Positions 16,840 to 24,716 of a stretch of DNA of 64,000 nucleotides are shown piece after piece. This DNA is from Candidatus Undinarchaeales archaeon (lineage in GTDB: Archaea > SpSt-1190 > JASMDC01), in contig JASMDC010000008.1 of the NCBI GenBank assembly GCA_030753015.1, positions 9,281 through 73,280 on the forward strand, in the 5' to 3' direction. Both the position numbers and the translations under genes were made by a program. Positions within the stretch are counted from its first letter, which is position 1, and every line of letters starts with the position of its first letter. The notes beneath the pieces were generated by a model. The model did no database searches. It had not been told where the DNA came from and worked only from the letters and a program-made list of their open reading frames with translations.

Positions 16840-17619
16840 TCAGGCGAGGAGCGATTCCTCAAGGCCGTCGATTATCTCGGCTTTGTGCTCGCGCATGATC
16901 TCGACCTTGCCCGTTCGGTAGGTGCTTACCATCTTACCGGCGAGCGGGACCTTGTTCACCCAGCTGCCCTTGATGGCCGCCTTCCGCTCGGAGACCTCCT
17001 CGTCGAGCTGGTTGCGAAGCTCTGCGTAGGTACCCTCCTCGGTCAGGCCGAATACCTCGGCAGTGTTGCCTTCGGCTTTGTCGTAGCCGGAGAGGCTCTC
17101 CAGCAGCTCGTAGGTCACCTGCCCCTTCCCGGCGGCGTACAGCGCCCCGGTAACAGCGGAGGTGTCCTTGAGAGCGTCCACGGTACCGGTGAGCTTTTCG
17201 GGGATCGCCCCGTACTCGTTCACTTGGAAGGAGTGCTCCTTCGTGATGTGGTCGTTGTGCCACATGAAACCGCTCTCGCACTCCCGGGAGGTCTCCTTGC
17301 TCTTTACGAACTCCCAGTGCACGGTCCGATAACCGGGGGACATGTCACCTTCGACCTTAGCATGGATACCCTTCTCGGAGCAGGACCGCTCGAGCTTGCT
17401 GATCTCGCCCTCGACGTCCCACTTGGAGTATCCTTCGTGATTGACCTCGGCCCGATGCGCGCCTGCGTGCATGACATCATAGGACTCGGTGAAGGAATAG
17501 TCCTTTTCAAGACCAGCCTCGACGGCGGTCTGCTCTCCGATGGCGCCAAGGACTCCGTAGGTCTCCCGGCTCACGTCGAATTCATAGGGCATGTTAATCC
17601 GTTCAAGTCCGCCTAGCAT
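16840..17619 (-). CDS. Tandem paralogue family, member 1 (259 residues)
   Basis: One of three related, unrecognised proteins encoded side by side. Shared landmarks are an N-terminal MPY-x3-DV-x3-TY-x2-LGAIGEQ block (about 10-32), a central HSFQVNEYGAIPE block, a YELLESLSGY then EGNTAEVFGL block, and a C-terminal KAEIIDGLEESL helix. There is no signal peptide or membrane segment, so it is probably cytoplasmic. Start ATG 17619 is chosen by alignment with member 2 and by AGGTGA just upstream; a TATA box at 17657-17664 gives it its own promoter. It is separated from member 2 by 177 bases. Function unknown. Confidence 0.75.
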   Translation of the reverse strand: MLGGLERINMPYEFDVSRETYGVLGAIGEQTAVEAGLEKDYSFTESYDVMHAGAHRAEVNHEGYSKWDVEGEISKLERSCSEKGIHAKVEGDMSPGYRTVHWEFVKSKETSRECESGFMWHNDHITKEHSFQVNEYGAIPEKLTGTVDALKDTSAVTGALYAAGKGQVTYELLESLSGYDKAEGNTAEVFGLTEEGTYAELRNQLDEEVSERKAAIKGSWVNKVPLAGKMVSTYRTGKVEIMREHKAEIIDGLEESLLA

Positions 17620-17656
17620 GTCTGTTGTCACCTGTGAGGGACAAGGGGGTGGTCCC

Positions 17657-17664
17657 TATTTAAA
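17657..17664 (-). promoter_or_regulatory. TATA box of paralogue 1
   Basis: GTTTAAATAG on the minus strand lies about 38-45 bases from ATG 17619, allowing a short leader with the AGGTGA ribosome-binding site. Confidence 0.45.
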
Positions 17665-17760
17665 CATGTCTTTGGGCGCGACCGCTGACACGGTGACGCA
17701 CGGTCGCACGGGACCATATCGGCATCGATTCACGGTCTATAATAATAGAAGAAGAGTGGT

Positions 17761-17777
17761 CCCGCTGAATTGGCGGG
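17761..17777 (-). terminator. Hairpin terminator after paralogue 2
   Basis: CCCGC/GCGGG with a 7-base loop lies 19 bases beyond the stop at 17797 and is followed on the minus strand by a TC-rich tract (CTCTTCTTCTATTATTAT). Confidence 0.45.
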
Positions 17778-17796
17778 GTGTCCTGTCTCTGTTTAT

Positions 17797-18576
17797 CTAC
17801 TCGACCAAGGACTCTTCGAGCCTGTCGATGATGTCTGACTTGCGCTGCATCTCCTGGGAGACCTGCTCATGCTTCTTGGCGGTTATGCGGTCACCAATCA
17901 CGGGGACCTTGCCAACGTGGCTGTTGTTGATCTTCTGGTGCTCGCTGTCGGTCATGAGCTGGAGCAGCTCACGCATACCTGCGTATGTCTCATGGTCCCG
18001 GAGCCCGAGTATCTCGGCCGTGTTCCCGGTAGGATCGGCGTAACCGTCCAGGTGATCAATGAGATCGTAGGCGATGACGTCCAGTGGCATGTACTTCACA
18101 GAGGCCTTGACAGCTGAGGTGTCCTCGAGCTGATCCAGTTTCTCTGCGAAACGCTCGGGGAGCGCACCGTACTCGTTGACCGTAAAAGAATGCTGGTCCA
18201 CGTACCGGAAGTGACCCCAGAAGAGACCGCGCTCTCCGTCCTTGGACACGCTCTCGGTCTTCACCACACCCCACCGGGGGATAGTGTAGCGGGTAGTGAA
18301 ACCGGATTCGAACGTCGCATGGATGCCAAGCTCGTCGGCCTTGTTCTCGAGCTCCTTGACCTCCTTGTACACATCGCCGCGGGTCGAACCCCATACCGTG
18401 TCACACCGGTAGAGCCCGCCGCCGAAAGCCTCGTCGGTTGTCTCGTTGAACGTGAAGCTCTTCTCGAGCCCGACTTCCTTGGCGACCTGCTCGCCGATGG
18501 CGCCGAGCATACCGTAGGTACCGTAGTTCACATCGCTCTCGTAGGGCATGGATGTGCGATCTATGATACCGAGCAT
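17797..18576 (-). CDS. Tandem paralogue family, member 2 (259 residues)
   Basis: It shares with members 1 and 3 the blocks TYGMLGAIGEQVAKEVGLEK, HSFTVNEYGALPE, AYDLIDHLDGYADP, GNTAEILGL and a C-terminal DIIDRLEESLVE. The region between residues 45 and 120 diverges most. The ATG at 18576 follows GGAGG by 9 bases and lies only 4 bases after the stop of member 3, so members 3 and 2 form one transcription unit. The likely fold is unknown; conserved Gly/Glu-rich blocks suggest a structured ligand-binding or self-assembling protein rather than a known enzyme. Confidence 0.75.
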   Translation of the reverse strand: MLGIIDRTSMPYESDVNYGTYGMLGAIGEQVAKEVGLEKSFTFNETTDEAFGGGLYRCDTVWGSTRGDVYKEVKELENKADELGIHATFESGFTTRYTIPRWGVVKTESVSKDGERGLFWGHFRYVDQHSFTVNEYGALPERFAEKLDQLEDTSAVKASVKYMPLDVIAYDLIDHLDGYADPTGNTAEILGLRDHETYAGMRELLQLMTDSEHQKINNSHVGKVPVIGDRITAKKHEQVSQEMQRKSDIIDRLEESLVE

Positions 18577-18580
18577 GTTC

Positions 18581-19369
18581 TCAGGCCTCCTTTACGAGCG
18601 ATCCCTCGAGCTGGTCGATGATATCCGCCTTCCGCTCCCTAAGGACCTCGACCTTGGCGAGCTGGCGGTCCTTGATGTACTTTCCGATAAGAGGGATCTT
18701 GCCGAAGAAGCCGTCATCGATCTTTTCCTTCCGGCCCTGGACCTCTGTATCGAGGAGGGTGCGGTAGGAGTCGAACGTACTTCCCTCGTTGAGACCGAAC
18801 ACTTCTGCGGTGTTCCCCTCGGGATCGGCGTACCCTGCGATGCTGTCGAGCAGCTCGTAGGCGACCTTCTCGCGTCCGGCCGTGTCCAATGCTTCCTTGA
18901 CGGATGCCACGTCTTGCAGACGGTCGATCGTATCGGTCAGCCTACCTTCCGGGAGCGCGCCGTACTCCTCCACCTCGAAGGAGTGCTGGTCCACACAGCG
19001 CGTGTTGCTCCAGTAGAACCCGCTCTGCTCGTCCCGGGAGACTGGCGTGGTCATGATGACCTCCCAATCAGCACTGTGATAATGTATCTTGAGCTCTCCC
19101 TTGAGTTTCGCGTGGATGCCCAGTGAGCCAGTCTTCCCTTCCAGCTCCTCGAGGGCATGGTAGGCGTCCGACTCCGAGCCGCCATCGATATGGACAGTGA
19201 CGTGCCTGTGTCCAGCGTAGATCTCGTCATAGGTCTCGTTGCACGAGAATCCCTTCTCCAGACCAGCTTCTTCAGCGGTCTGCTCGCCGATGGCCCCAAG
19301 GACATCGTAGGTTGCTGAGCTCACGTCAAGTGAGTAAGGCATGGTGATCCGTTCGTAATTATCGATCAT
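18581..19369 (-). CDS. Tandem paralogue family, member 3 (262 residues)
   Basis: First gene of the array. It carries TYDVLGAIGEQTAEEAGLEK, HSFEVEEYGALPE, AYELLDSIAGYADPEGN, TAEVFGL and a C-terminal KADIIDQLEGSLV block, the same as its two neighbours. The start at ATG 19369 is supported by AGGTGG 9 bases upstream and a strong TATA box (GTTATAAAAGG, about 19407-19417) at a suitable distance; longer in-frame starts reach back to 19441 but begin upstream of that TATA box. Sequence similarity to member 1 is clear in the second half. Function unknown. Confidence 0.75.
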   Translation of the reverse strand: MIDNYERITMPYSLDVSSATYDVLGAIGEQTAEEAGLEKGFSCNETYDEIYAGHRHVTVHIDGGSESDAYHALEELEGKTGSLGIHAKLKGELKIHYHSADWEVIMTTPVSRDEQSGFYWSNTRCVDQHSFEVEEYGALPEGRLTDTIDRLQDVASVKEALDTAGREKVAYELLDSIAGYADPEGNTAEVFGLNEGSTFDSYRTLLDTEVQGRKEKIDDGFFGKIPLIGKYIKDRQLAKVEVLRERKADIIDQLEGSLVKEA

Positions 19370-19479
19370 TCGTAATCCACCTGAGAGACTCGCGACCATC
19401 GTCCTCCTTTTATAACCATCCTTTGGCTTACGCCGTGACAAATAGCATCACGTCATACGGACTCACGCGCCGGCACCTA

Positions 19480-19499
19480 AGGCAGGTTTATATATGCCT
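19480..19499 (+). promoter_or_regulatory. TATA box bracketed by a 5-bp inverted repeat
   Basis: AGGCA (19480-19484) and TGCCT (19495-19499) flank the TATA element TTTATATA of the cupin-like gene. A factor bound there would compete with TBP. The repeat is short, so it could be chance. Confidence 0.35.
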
Positions 19500-19528
19500 A
19501 AATCAGGTCTCGGCCCGAACGTGGTGAC

Positions 19529-20491
19529 ATGGACCGGTACGACATCACCGAACATCCGTTGACCATCGTGAACGAAGCGGGCGGCTCGCTGTCCGTTTAC
19601 GTGGGCGAGCGTTCTTTTAACAGCTACCTCGAGGATGTCGCTCAGAACGGTGCTGATGGGGAAACGCTCGTGTTCAATCCTCCGGATTCTTCCATGGCCG
19701 TAATCTCGGGTACCGGGACCTATCTGCTCGACGGGGCCGGGACCGTTGTGGTCTCTAAGGACGCGTCCCCGCGGTTCTTCTACTCCGTACCTGAGACCGG
19801 GTCCATGGGCCCCCTGGCCATGACCACCAAGGCCCCTGAATGGTGGGGGCGCTATGAAGGCGATCCTATGAACACCAGTGGCTATAGGGGCGATGACTCG
19901 ATCGGTGTCTACGACCTCTCCGGGCGTCGGAATGCTATCACTGGTGGTTCTACTGAGTGGACCAACGACGCGGTCTCTTCACGACCGGACAACGCCGACG
20001 GTGTTTTCGGATTCTCCTACATGACATCGGGAAGGATCAAGGATGGTGATCCCAACGATATGGTACCCATCCCCGAGAACCGACCGACCGAGAGCATACA
20101 CAGACATCCCAAGGTACATCAGTACGTCCAGAGCTCGGACATAACAGGCATTCACGAGCTATACGTCGTCGTTGAGGGGCGCGTGGGCATCGGTGTGTTC
20201 CATCAGGACAAGGGGACGATGGACTACCACCTTCTTGAAGCAGGCGAAGCCCTGGTTGTTGAACCGGACGAGGTCCATGCCATCCTGGCCACATCGAGAG
20301 AGTTCGCTTATGCATGCGCCCAGTCACCGAGCACCTATCATTATCCCTTCGAGTACACGAAGCACGATTTCTCTCCCGTCTCGGAGATGGAACGGAGGCT
20401 GGGGTACGATGTCCACGAACGACTGAAAGCGCTCACTGAACCGGGCATGTACACGATGGAAATGGACGCCTGGGCTCTTGGGATCAATTAG
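19529..20491 (+). CDS. Cupin-like protein
   Basis: The 320-residue protein seems to contain two cupin-like halves. The first has MAVISGTGTYLLDGAGTVVVSKDASP. The second has HQYVQSSDITGIHELYVVVEG, RVGIGVFHQDKG and LEAGEALVVEPDEVHAI, which fit the cupin strand pattern including a late His on the metal-site strand. A Trp/Gly-rich middle (PEWWGRYEGDP) is unusual. Relatives bind sugars or sugar phosphates, but no substrate can be assigned. The start ATG 19529 follows its TATA box by about 32 bases. It is divergent from the three-paralogue array and could belong to the same process. Confidence 0.6.
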   Translation: MDRYDITEHPLTIVNEAGGSLSVYVGERSFNSYLEDVAQNGADGETLVFNPPDSSMAVISGTGTYLLDGAGTVVVSKDASPRFFYSVPETGSMGPLAMTTKAPEWWGRYEGDPMNTSGYRGDDSIGVYDLSGRRNAITGGSTEWTNDAVSSRPDNADGVFGFSYMTSGRIKDGDPNDMVPIPENRPTESIHRHPKVHQYVQSSDITGIHELYVVVEGRVGIGVFHQDKGTMDYHLLEAGEALVVEPDEVHAILATSREFAYACAQSPSTYHYPFEYTKHDFSPVSEMERRLGYDVHERLKALTEPGMYTMEMDAWALGIN

Positions 20492-20495
20492 AAGC

Positions 20496-20906
20496 TCAAT
20501 GTGAAAGATCCTCGATAAGTCCTTTCACTCTACGTTCGATCTCGTCCCGTACCGCACGAACCTCTTCGAGCGGTCTTCCCTTCGGATCAGGAAGTGCCCA
20601 GTCATCTGTTGGTAGTCCTGTCCGTGGGCACATGCCGTCCATACAACCCATAGTGATCGCACGTTCAGCACCGTCAGTCATCTCTTCCGTGAGCTTCTTT
20701 GGTTGTTCCTGGGCCATGTCGATCCCTACCTCGCGCATGGCCTCAACGACCTCGGGATGGACATGGTCCCCTGGTTCGGTCCCGGCGCTCACACCGATAT
20801 AGTCTTCGGGAGCATTACGGTTGAAGAACGCAGCAGCTATCTGCGATCGGCCGGCATTGTGCACACAAATGAAGAGGACTTTACGCGCAGAGTCGTGCTC
20901 CATCAT
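20496..20906 (-). CDS. LMW-phosphatase-type arsenate reductase/protein tyrosine phosphatase
   Basis: The 136-residue protein has the P-loop ICVHNAGRSQIAAAFFN (CX5R; Cys near residue 14). It also has TMGCMDGMCP, with the two extra Cys typical of thioredoxin-coupled arsenate reductases, and WALPDPKGRPLEEVR with the catalytic Asp. Family knowledge: ArsC of this class reduces arsenate through a relay of three Cys. The presence of all three favours arsenate reductase over phosphatase. No arsenite pump or ArsR regulator lies next to it. The start ATG 20906 or the adjacent ATG 20903 cannot be told apart. Confidence 0.87.
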   Translation of the reverse strand: MMEHDSARKVLFICVHNAGRSQIAAAFFNRNAPEDYIGVSAGTEPGDHVHPEVVEAMREVGIDMAQEQPKKLTEEMTDGAERAITMGCMDGMCPRTGLPTDDWALPDPKGRPLEEVRAVRDEIERRVKGLIEDLSH

Positions 20907-20943
20907 TAGATAACATGCGATATCAGGTTAAAGAGGTTACGTC

Positions 20944-22215
20944 CTAGGCCCGGCCGGGCCGGTCCTGGAGCAGCTCCACCATGTCATAGACGACGCAGTC
21001 CCATGCGAGCGGTTTCGCGCCTCCGCCATCGCCGTTCTCTGGGTTGTAGTGCTCCCACCAGTCATGTTCTTTCACGAGGTCGACCGTCTTATGTGCGACC
21101 TGCTTGGCAAGGTCCGTCCTTCCCTGGTTCTCAAGGCCCTTCATGACGAACCAGTTGACGTTCAACCAGACGTTACCACGCCAATAAGTGTCGGGATCGT
21201 AACTCTCGTTGTCCATCGATGTCGTGGATATGCCGTACTGTGCCCAGAACTCGTCGGTGTTCGTTAGATGTTCGTCTATCATCTTTGAGTAGTCGAACTT
21301 TCTATCGAGGAGCATCGGGTAGAACATCGCTGCCGACTTTACAGGCGAGAGTGTTCCATCGGAAAGTATGTCGCAGAACTTGTCACCATCGTACATTGTG
21401 TTGAAGATGGCATCCGTTGTCTTTGCTGACTGGTTTTCGAGCCATGAGTCGTCCCTTCCGATCTCTCTGCTCAGGCTCGCGAGGATCTTTACGTTCTTTG
21501 CGTAGAGCACGTTGAAGTCAACGGGCTTCACCTCGAAGCTGCCATTCGTAAGGATCTTTCGTTCGTCCCATCCTTGTTCCTGGCACTCCTTGAATATCCT
21601 CATCTTGTGCTTTCCGATCTCTTCACGGGTACCTTCGGTCACACCGTACGTCGAGTCCCACCGTTGTGAGTTGTCCCATCCGCTCTCCCAGGAATGGTAT
21701 ATCGACAGCAGTTCATCACCGTCCGGATCCCGGACGTCCTTGAGGTGTTTGTAGTAGTTCTCCAGCTGGGGAAGGACCTCTTTAAGGAACTCCTTGTCAC
21801 CTGTTCGATCGTATATGCGTTCAACGGCCATTGCGATGATCGGCGGTTGGACCATGTCGGAATGGTAGGGCGAGGACCAGTACTCGTCTACGAGGTCCTT
21901 GAAGCCCTCAGGTACCTCTTGTCCATCCCCGTTGAAGTAGTTCATATGAGGGATGAACCCGTCAGCACTCTGGTTCGCCAGCATGGACCGGACCTCTTCC
22001 TTTGCTACACCGGGCTCTCTTTCAGCAAGCACATAGGCTTGGAAGCAGGAGTCCCAGAACCATTGTCGACCGACATAGCCCTCGTGGTTCACACTGGGGG
22101 TCGTGAACGTGTGGCCATCGACGGTGACACGCTGCTCTGTGAGCAACCTGTATGCTGATTCCTTGACCTGATCAAGGTCCCCATCAGTAGGGCAAGTGGT
22201 GTAATCCAACTGCAT
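20944..22215 (-). CDS. GH63-like glycoside hydrolase (mannosylglycerate hydrolase type)
   Basis: An (alpha/alpha)6-barrel glycosidase of about 423 residues. Recognisable family motifs are YVGRQWFWDSCFQA, HSWESGWDNSQRWD (about residues 175-188, including the catalytic-acid segment), YWRGNVWLNVNWFV and WWEHYNPENGDGGGAKPLAWD near the C-terminus. Related archaeal and bacterial enzymes hydrolyse mannosylglycerate, glucosylglycerate or other short alpha-glycosides. There is no signal peptide, so it acts inside the cell. The start is placed at ATG 22215, about 60 bases after a TATA box (CTATATAAGC, about 22272-22281); a longer frame would begin upstream of the promoter. It is divergent from an APH-like kinase gene. 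Confidence 0.82.
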   Translation of the reverse strand: MQLDYTTCPTDGDLDQVKESAYRLLTEQRVTVDGHTFTTPSVNHEGYVGRQWFWDSCFQAYVLAEREPGVAKEEVRSMLANQSADGFIPHMNYFNGDGQEVPEGFKDLVDEYWSSPYHSDMVQPPIIAMAVERIYDRTGDKEFLKEVLPQLENYYKHLKDVRDPDGDELLSIYHSWESGWDNSQRWDSTYGVTEGTREEIGKHKMRIFKECQEQGWDERKILTNGSFEVKPVDFNVLYAKNVKILASLSREIGRDDSWLENQSAKTTDAIFNTMYDGDKFCDILSDGTLSPVKSAAMFYPMLLDRKFDYSKMIDEHLTNTDEFWAQYGISTTSMDNESYDPDTYWRGNVWLNVNWFVMKGLENQGRTDLAKQVAHKTVDLVKEHDWWEHYNPENGDGGGAKPLAWDCVVYDMVELLQDRPGRA

Positions 22216-22411
22216 AACCGACTGTCCCCAGTTATCCCTCTGTGAGGGATGCCAAAATACGCGGATCAGGCTGCTTATATAGTTTTCTCCAACTATCGTT
22301 GTACGTAAGTATGTTTCTTCCCAAAGAGGGGGGATGTTACTACTCTTTAATGGTAACATATATAAAGCTGGAGAACAATAATACTATCAGTCGTTCTCGT
22401 CCGGTGTTCTC

Positions 22412-23425
22412 ATGGAGAGTTATGTTGCCGACATTGCGTATGAGGCTGTAGACAAGGGTGTCTTCGCATCTCGGCCTTCCTCCTACTCCCCTTTTTCTGA
22501 TGGCCTGAGCGGCGCAAACGTTGGCATGGTCGAGTTCGAGGACGGTACAAAGGCCGTGTACAAGGGCGGTCCGTTAGATGAGATCGCTGGTGAGGTCCGT
22601 AATTACGGTGAATGGGAGAAGTACAATCCTGCAGCTGTACCGAAGGTCTTCTATTCAAAGAAGGAAGGCGATGACCGCTGCTCCTTCCTGATGGAGTACA
22701 TCGAATCGCCCAACCTGCACGAGCTCTATACTCAGAAACCGGAAGAAGGTAGAACGGGAACGTTAAAAGCCGTTGATGAACTAGCAAAGAGCTACGAGCG
22801 ATCGAAGATGAGCGCCTGCCCGGTCGATAATTATCTGGACAAGATAACGCGAAAGGTGAAACAGAGCGCAGAAAAGCATGAAGAGATCGCAGACCTACTG
22901 AAATACGACACGATAGCAATCAACGGAAAGGAATACACCAATCCCCTCAAAATGGTGGAAGAGCTCGAAAAGCACAATCATCGATACAAGGCTCCGTTCG
23001 CGACACTTACCCACGGTGACCTTCACGCCCGCAATATACATTACGATCAAGGGACTGGACGGACATATCTGATCGATCCTGAGAAGACGCGGTTCGGTGA
23101 TTATGCAGCAGATGTTGGACGCCTTCTTGCGACAACAACGTGCAACTACACTCAGATTGAATCAGCAAGTGCGAAGGATGGTAACATTGATTACCAGAGC
23201 TCCCTTGACGACTACTTCAAGAATATAATATCGGATGTCGAGAGGAAGTTCGATAATTTTGCTGAGGACAATTTCGATAGAGGATTCCATGATAGACTAG
23301 AACTGAGCAGGGCCTCGGCCAAGTTCGTCCTGCCTGCATTCAGCGATGATAAGGAGTTCTCATTCGTCAGCTTCGGTGAGGGAGTGAAGCTCCTGGACGA
23401 AGTCTACCAGAACACAAAGAAATGA
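22412..23425 (+). CDS. APH-like phosphotransferase (small-molecule kinase)
   Basis: The 337-residue protein has the aminoglycoside-phosphotransferase/choline-kinase-like catalytic loop THGDLHARNIHY near residue 200 and the metal-binding LIDPEKTRFGDYAADVG about 20 residues later. The N-lobe carries GMVEFEDGTKAVYKGG, with the likely ATP-binding Lys, and SFLMEYIESPNLHEL as hinge. The family phosphorylates sugars, amino alcohols or antibiotics. Being divergent from the GH63-like glycosidase, a sugar or sugar-acid kinase is the more attractive guess. A TATA box (ATATATAAAG, about 22358-22367) precedes the ATG. The gene is AT-richer than most of the window. Confidence 0.82.
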   Translation: MESYVADIAYEAVDKGVFASRPSSYSPFSDGLSGANVGMVEFEDGTKAVYKGGPLDEIAGEVRNYGEWEKYNPAAVPKVFYSKKEGDDRCSFLMEYIESPNLHELYTQKPEEGRTGTLKAVDELAKSYERSKMSACPVDNYLDKITRKVKQSAEKHEEIADLLKYDTIAINGKEYTNPLKMVEELEKHNHRYKAPFATLTHGDLHARNIHYDQGTGRTYLIDPEKTRFGDYAADVGRLLATTTCNYTQIESASAKDGNIDYQSSLDDYFKNIISDVERKFDNFAEDNFDRGFHDRLELSRASAKFVLPAFSDDKEFSFVSFGEGVKLLDEVYQNTKK

Positions 23426-23453
23426 TAATACCATAAAAATCTCTATAGAGAGA

Positions 23454-24632
23454 TCATAAGGCAGTATCTTCTGAGTTCTTTTCTTGTCGCTTTTCGATAA
23501 GTGTCTTCATCTTCCGGATAGATTCTTTGACATCTTGGTTCTCTGGATCGAGCATTAGTGCGCTGTCGAACCGTTCCAATGCCTTACAAATATCCCCTTT
23601 AGCGACGAGGGCGAGCCCTAATGCATATACTGTCTCTACATCATCCGGCCTGATATCGAGAGAGAGATCGAATGCATGAATAGCATCGTCTAGGTCATCA
23701 AGCTCAAGTAGCGCGTTTCCGAGGGATTTCCAGGTATCTGGATCACGATCGTATATGTCCAGTGCTTTCTTATAGGCCTTGACAGCTTCCTCTAGGTACC
23801 CCGCGTCGTGGTTTACTCTACCGAGGTTGTAGGCTATAGTTGGATTATCGTTTTCTAACTCGGCCGCACGTCTAATGGCAATTATCGCAGCATCGTATTT
23901 ATCGAGAGAGTACTTGCACGATCCAAGCGCTGCCCATGCTTCCGTGAAATCCTCTTTTAGTTTAAGGGCCTTTGAATAAGCAAGGATGGCATCGTCCAAA
24001 CGTCCCCGTTCCTCGAGAGTCCGTCCAAGTTCATACCAAAGATCCTCTCTGTCCGGATCTATTTTTAGGGCCTTCTCGAAACACGACGTGGCCTCTTCCA
24101 TCTTATCAAGTTCCAAGTTGACAATTCCAAGCATGCTCCATGTGTCAGCATCAGAGCCACCTAATCTGATGCTCTCTCTGAATTCCTTTTCAGCCTCTTC
24201 AAAGTCATTTAGTTCGAAAAGAGCACGTCCTAGGTTGTAATGACTGGTTGGATTGTCCGGTTCCTGTATGAGTGACATTCGGAATGCTTGTGCCGATTGC
24301 TCCATCTTACCGGCTTCGTAATATGTCAGGCCAAGGAATCGCCATGTCTTAGCAAGTTCAGGAGAATATCTTATGAGCTTCTTGTATGCGGTTATGGCTT
24401 CCTCGAACCTACCTTTTTCACGATGGATTGTTCCAAGTCTTGCCCAAGCCTCGGCAATGTCCGGTTTAATCTTCACGGCTTTTCGGAACGCATTTATGGC
24501 ATCATCTGTCCTTCCTTCGGCTAGATTTGCTAGTCCGAGAGAGTACCATCCATCTGCATCCTCATTCCATGACGTAAGCCGAAGTCCACCGGACAGCATA
24601 CCCCGCTTCCGGTCGTCCTTGCCCACGCACAT
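23454..24632 (-). CDS. TPR-repeat protein
   Basis: Roughly ten or eleven consecutive 34-residue tetratricopeptide repeats fill residues 28-375, with the typical W/Y-LG-A-F and P signatures (for example AWARLGTIHREKGRFEEAI and LWYELGRTLEERGRLDDAI). No signal peptide or enzymatic domain is seen. It is a scaffold for protein-protein contacts in the cytoplasm. The start at ATG 24632 lies about 15-20 bases after a TATA box (GTTTATAAGC, 24646-24655), so the message is nearly leaderless. It is divergent from the ADP-ribosyltransferase-like gene with 84 bases between the starts. Base composition is visibly AT-richer than in the flanking 10 kb. Confidence 0.9.
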   Translation of the reverse strand: MCVGKDDRKRGMLSGGLRLTSWNEDADGWYSLGLANLAEGRTDDAINAFRKAVKIKPDIAEAWARLGTIHREKGRFEEAITAYKKLIRYSPELAKTWRFLGLTYYEAGKMEQSAQAFRMSLIQEPDNPTSHYNLGRALFELNDFEEAEKEFRESIRLGGSDADTWSMLGIVNLELDKMEEATSCFEKALKIDPDREDLWYELGRTLEERGRLDDAILAYSKALKLKEDFTEAWAALGSCKYSLDKYDAAIIAIRRAAELENDNPTIAYNLGRVNHDAGYLEEAVKAYKKALDIYDRDPDTWKSLGNALLELDDLDDAIHAFDLSLDIRPDDVETVYALGLALVAKGDICKALERFDSALMLDPENQDVKESIRKMKTLIEKRQEKNSEDTAL

Positions 24633-24680
24633 GGTTGGTCGGATGATGCTTATAAACGTTCTTAGTGAGCAAAATCGAAA

Positions 24681-24690
24681 TGTATATAAA
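24681..24690 (+). promoter_or_regulatory. TATA box of ADP-ribosyltransferase-like gene
   Basis: TGTATATAAA, 27-36 bases before ATG 24717, ends 6 bases before the palindrome described next. Confidence 0.5.
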
Positions 24691-24696
24691 GAAGTA

Positions 24697-24712
24697 ACTA
24701 CTATATAGTAGT
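24697..24712. promoter_or_regulatory. 16-bp perfect palindrome, likely operator
   Basis: ACTACTATATAGTAGT is a perfect 16-base palindrome that covers the expected transcription start, between the TATA box (24681-24690) and ATG 24717. A dimeric repressor bound here would block transcription of the ADP-ribosyltransferase-like gene. The repressor gene is not identified. Confidence 0.6.
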
Positions 24713-24716
24713 AACA

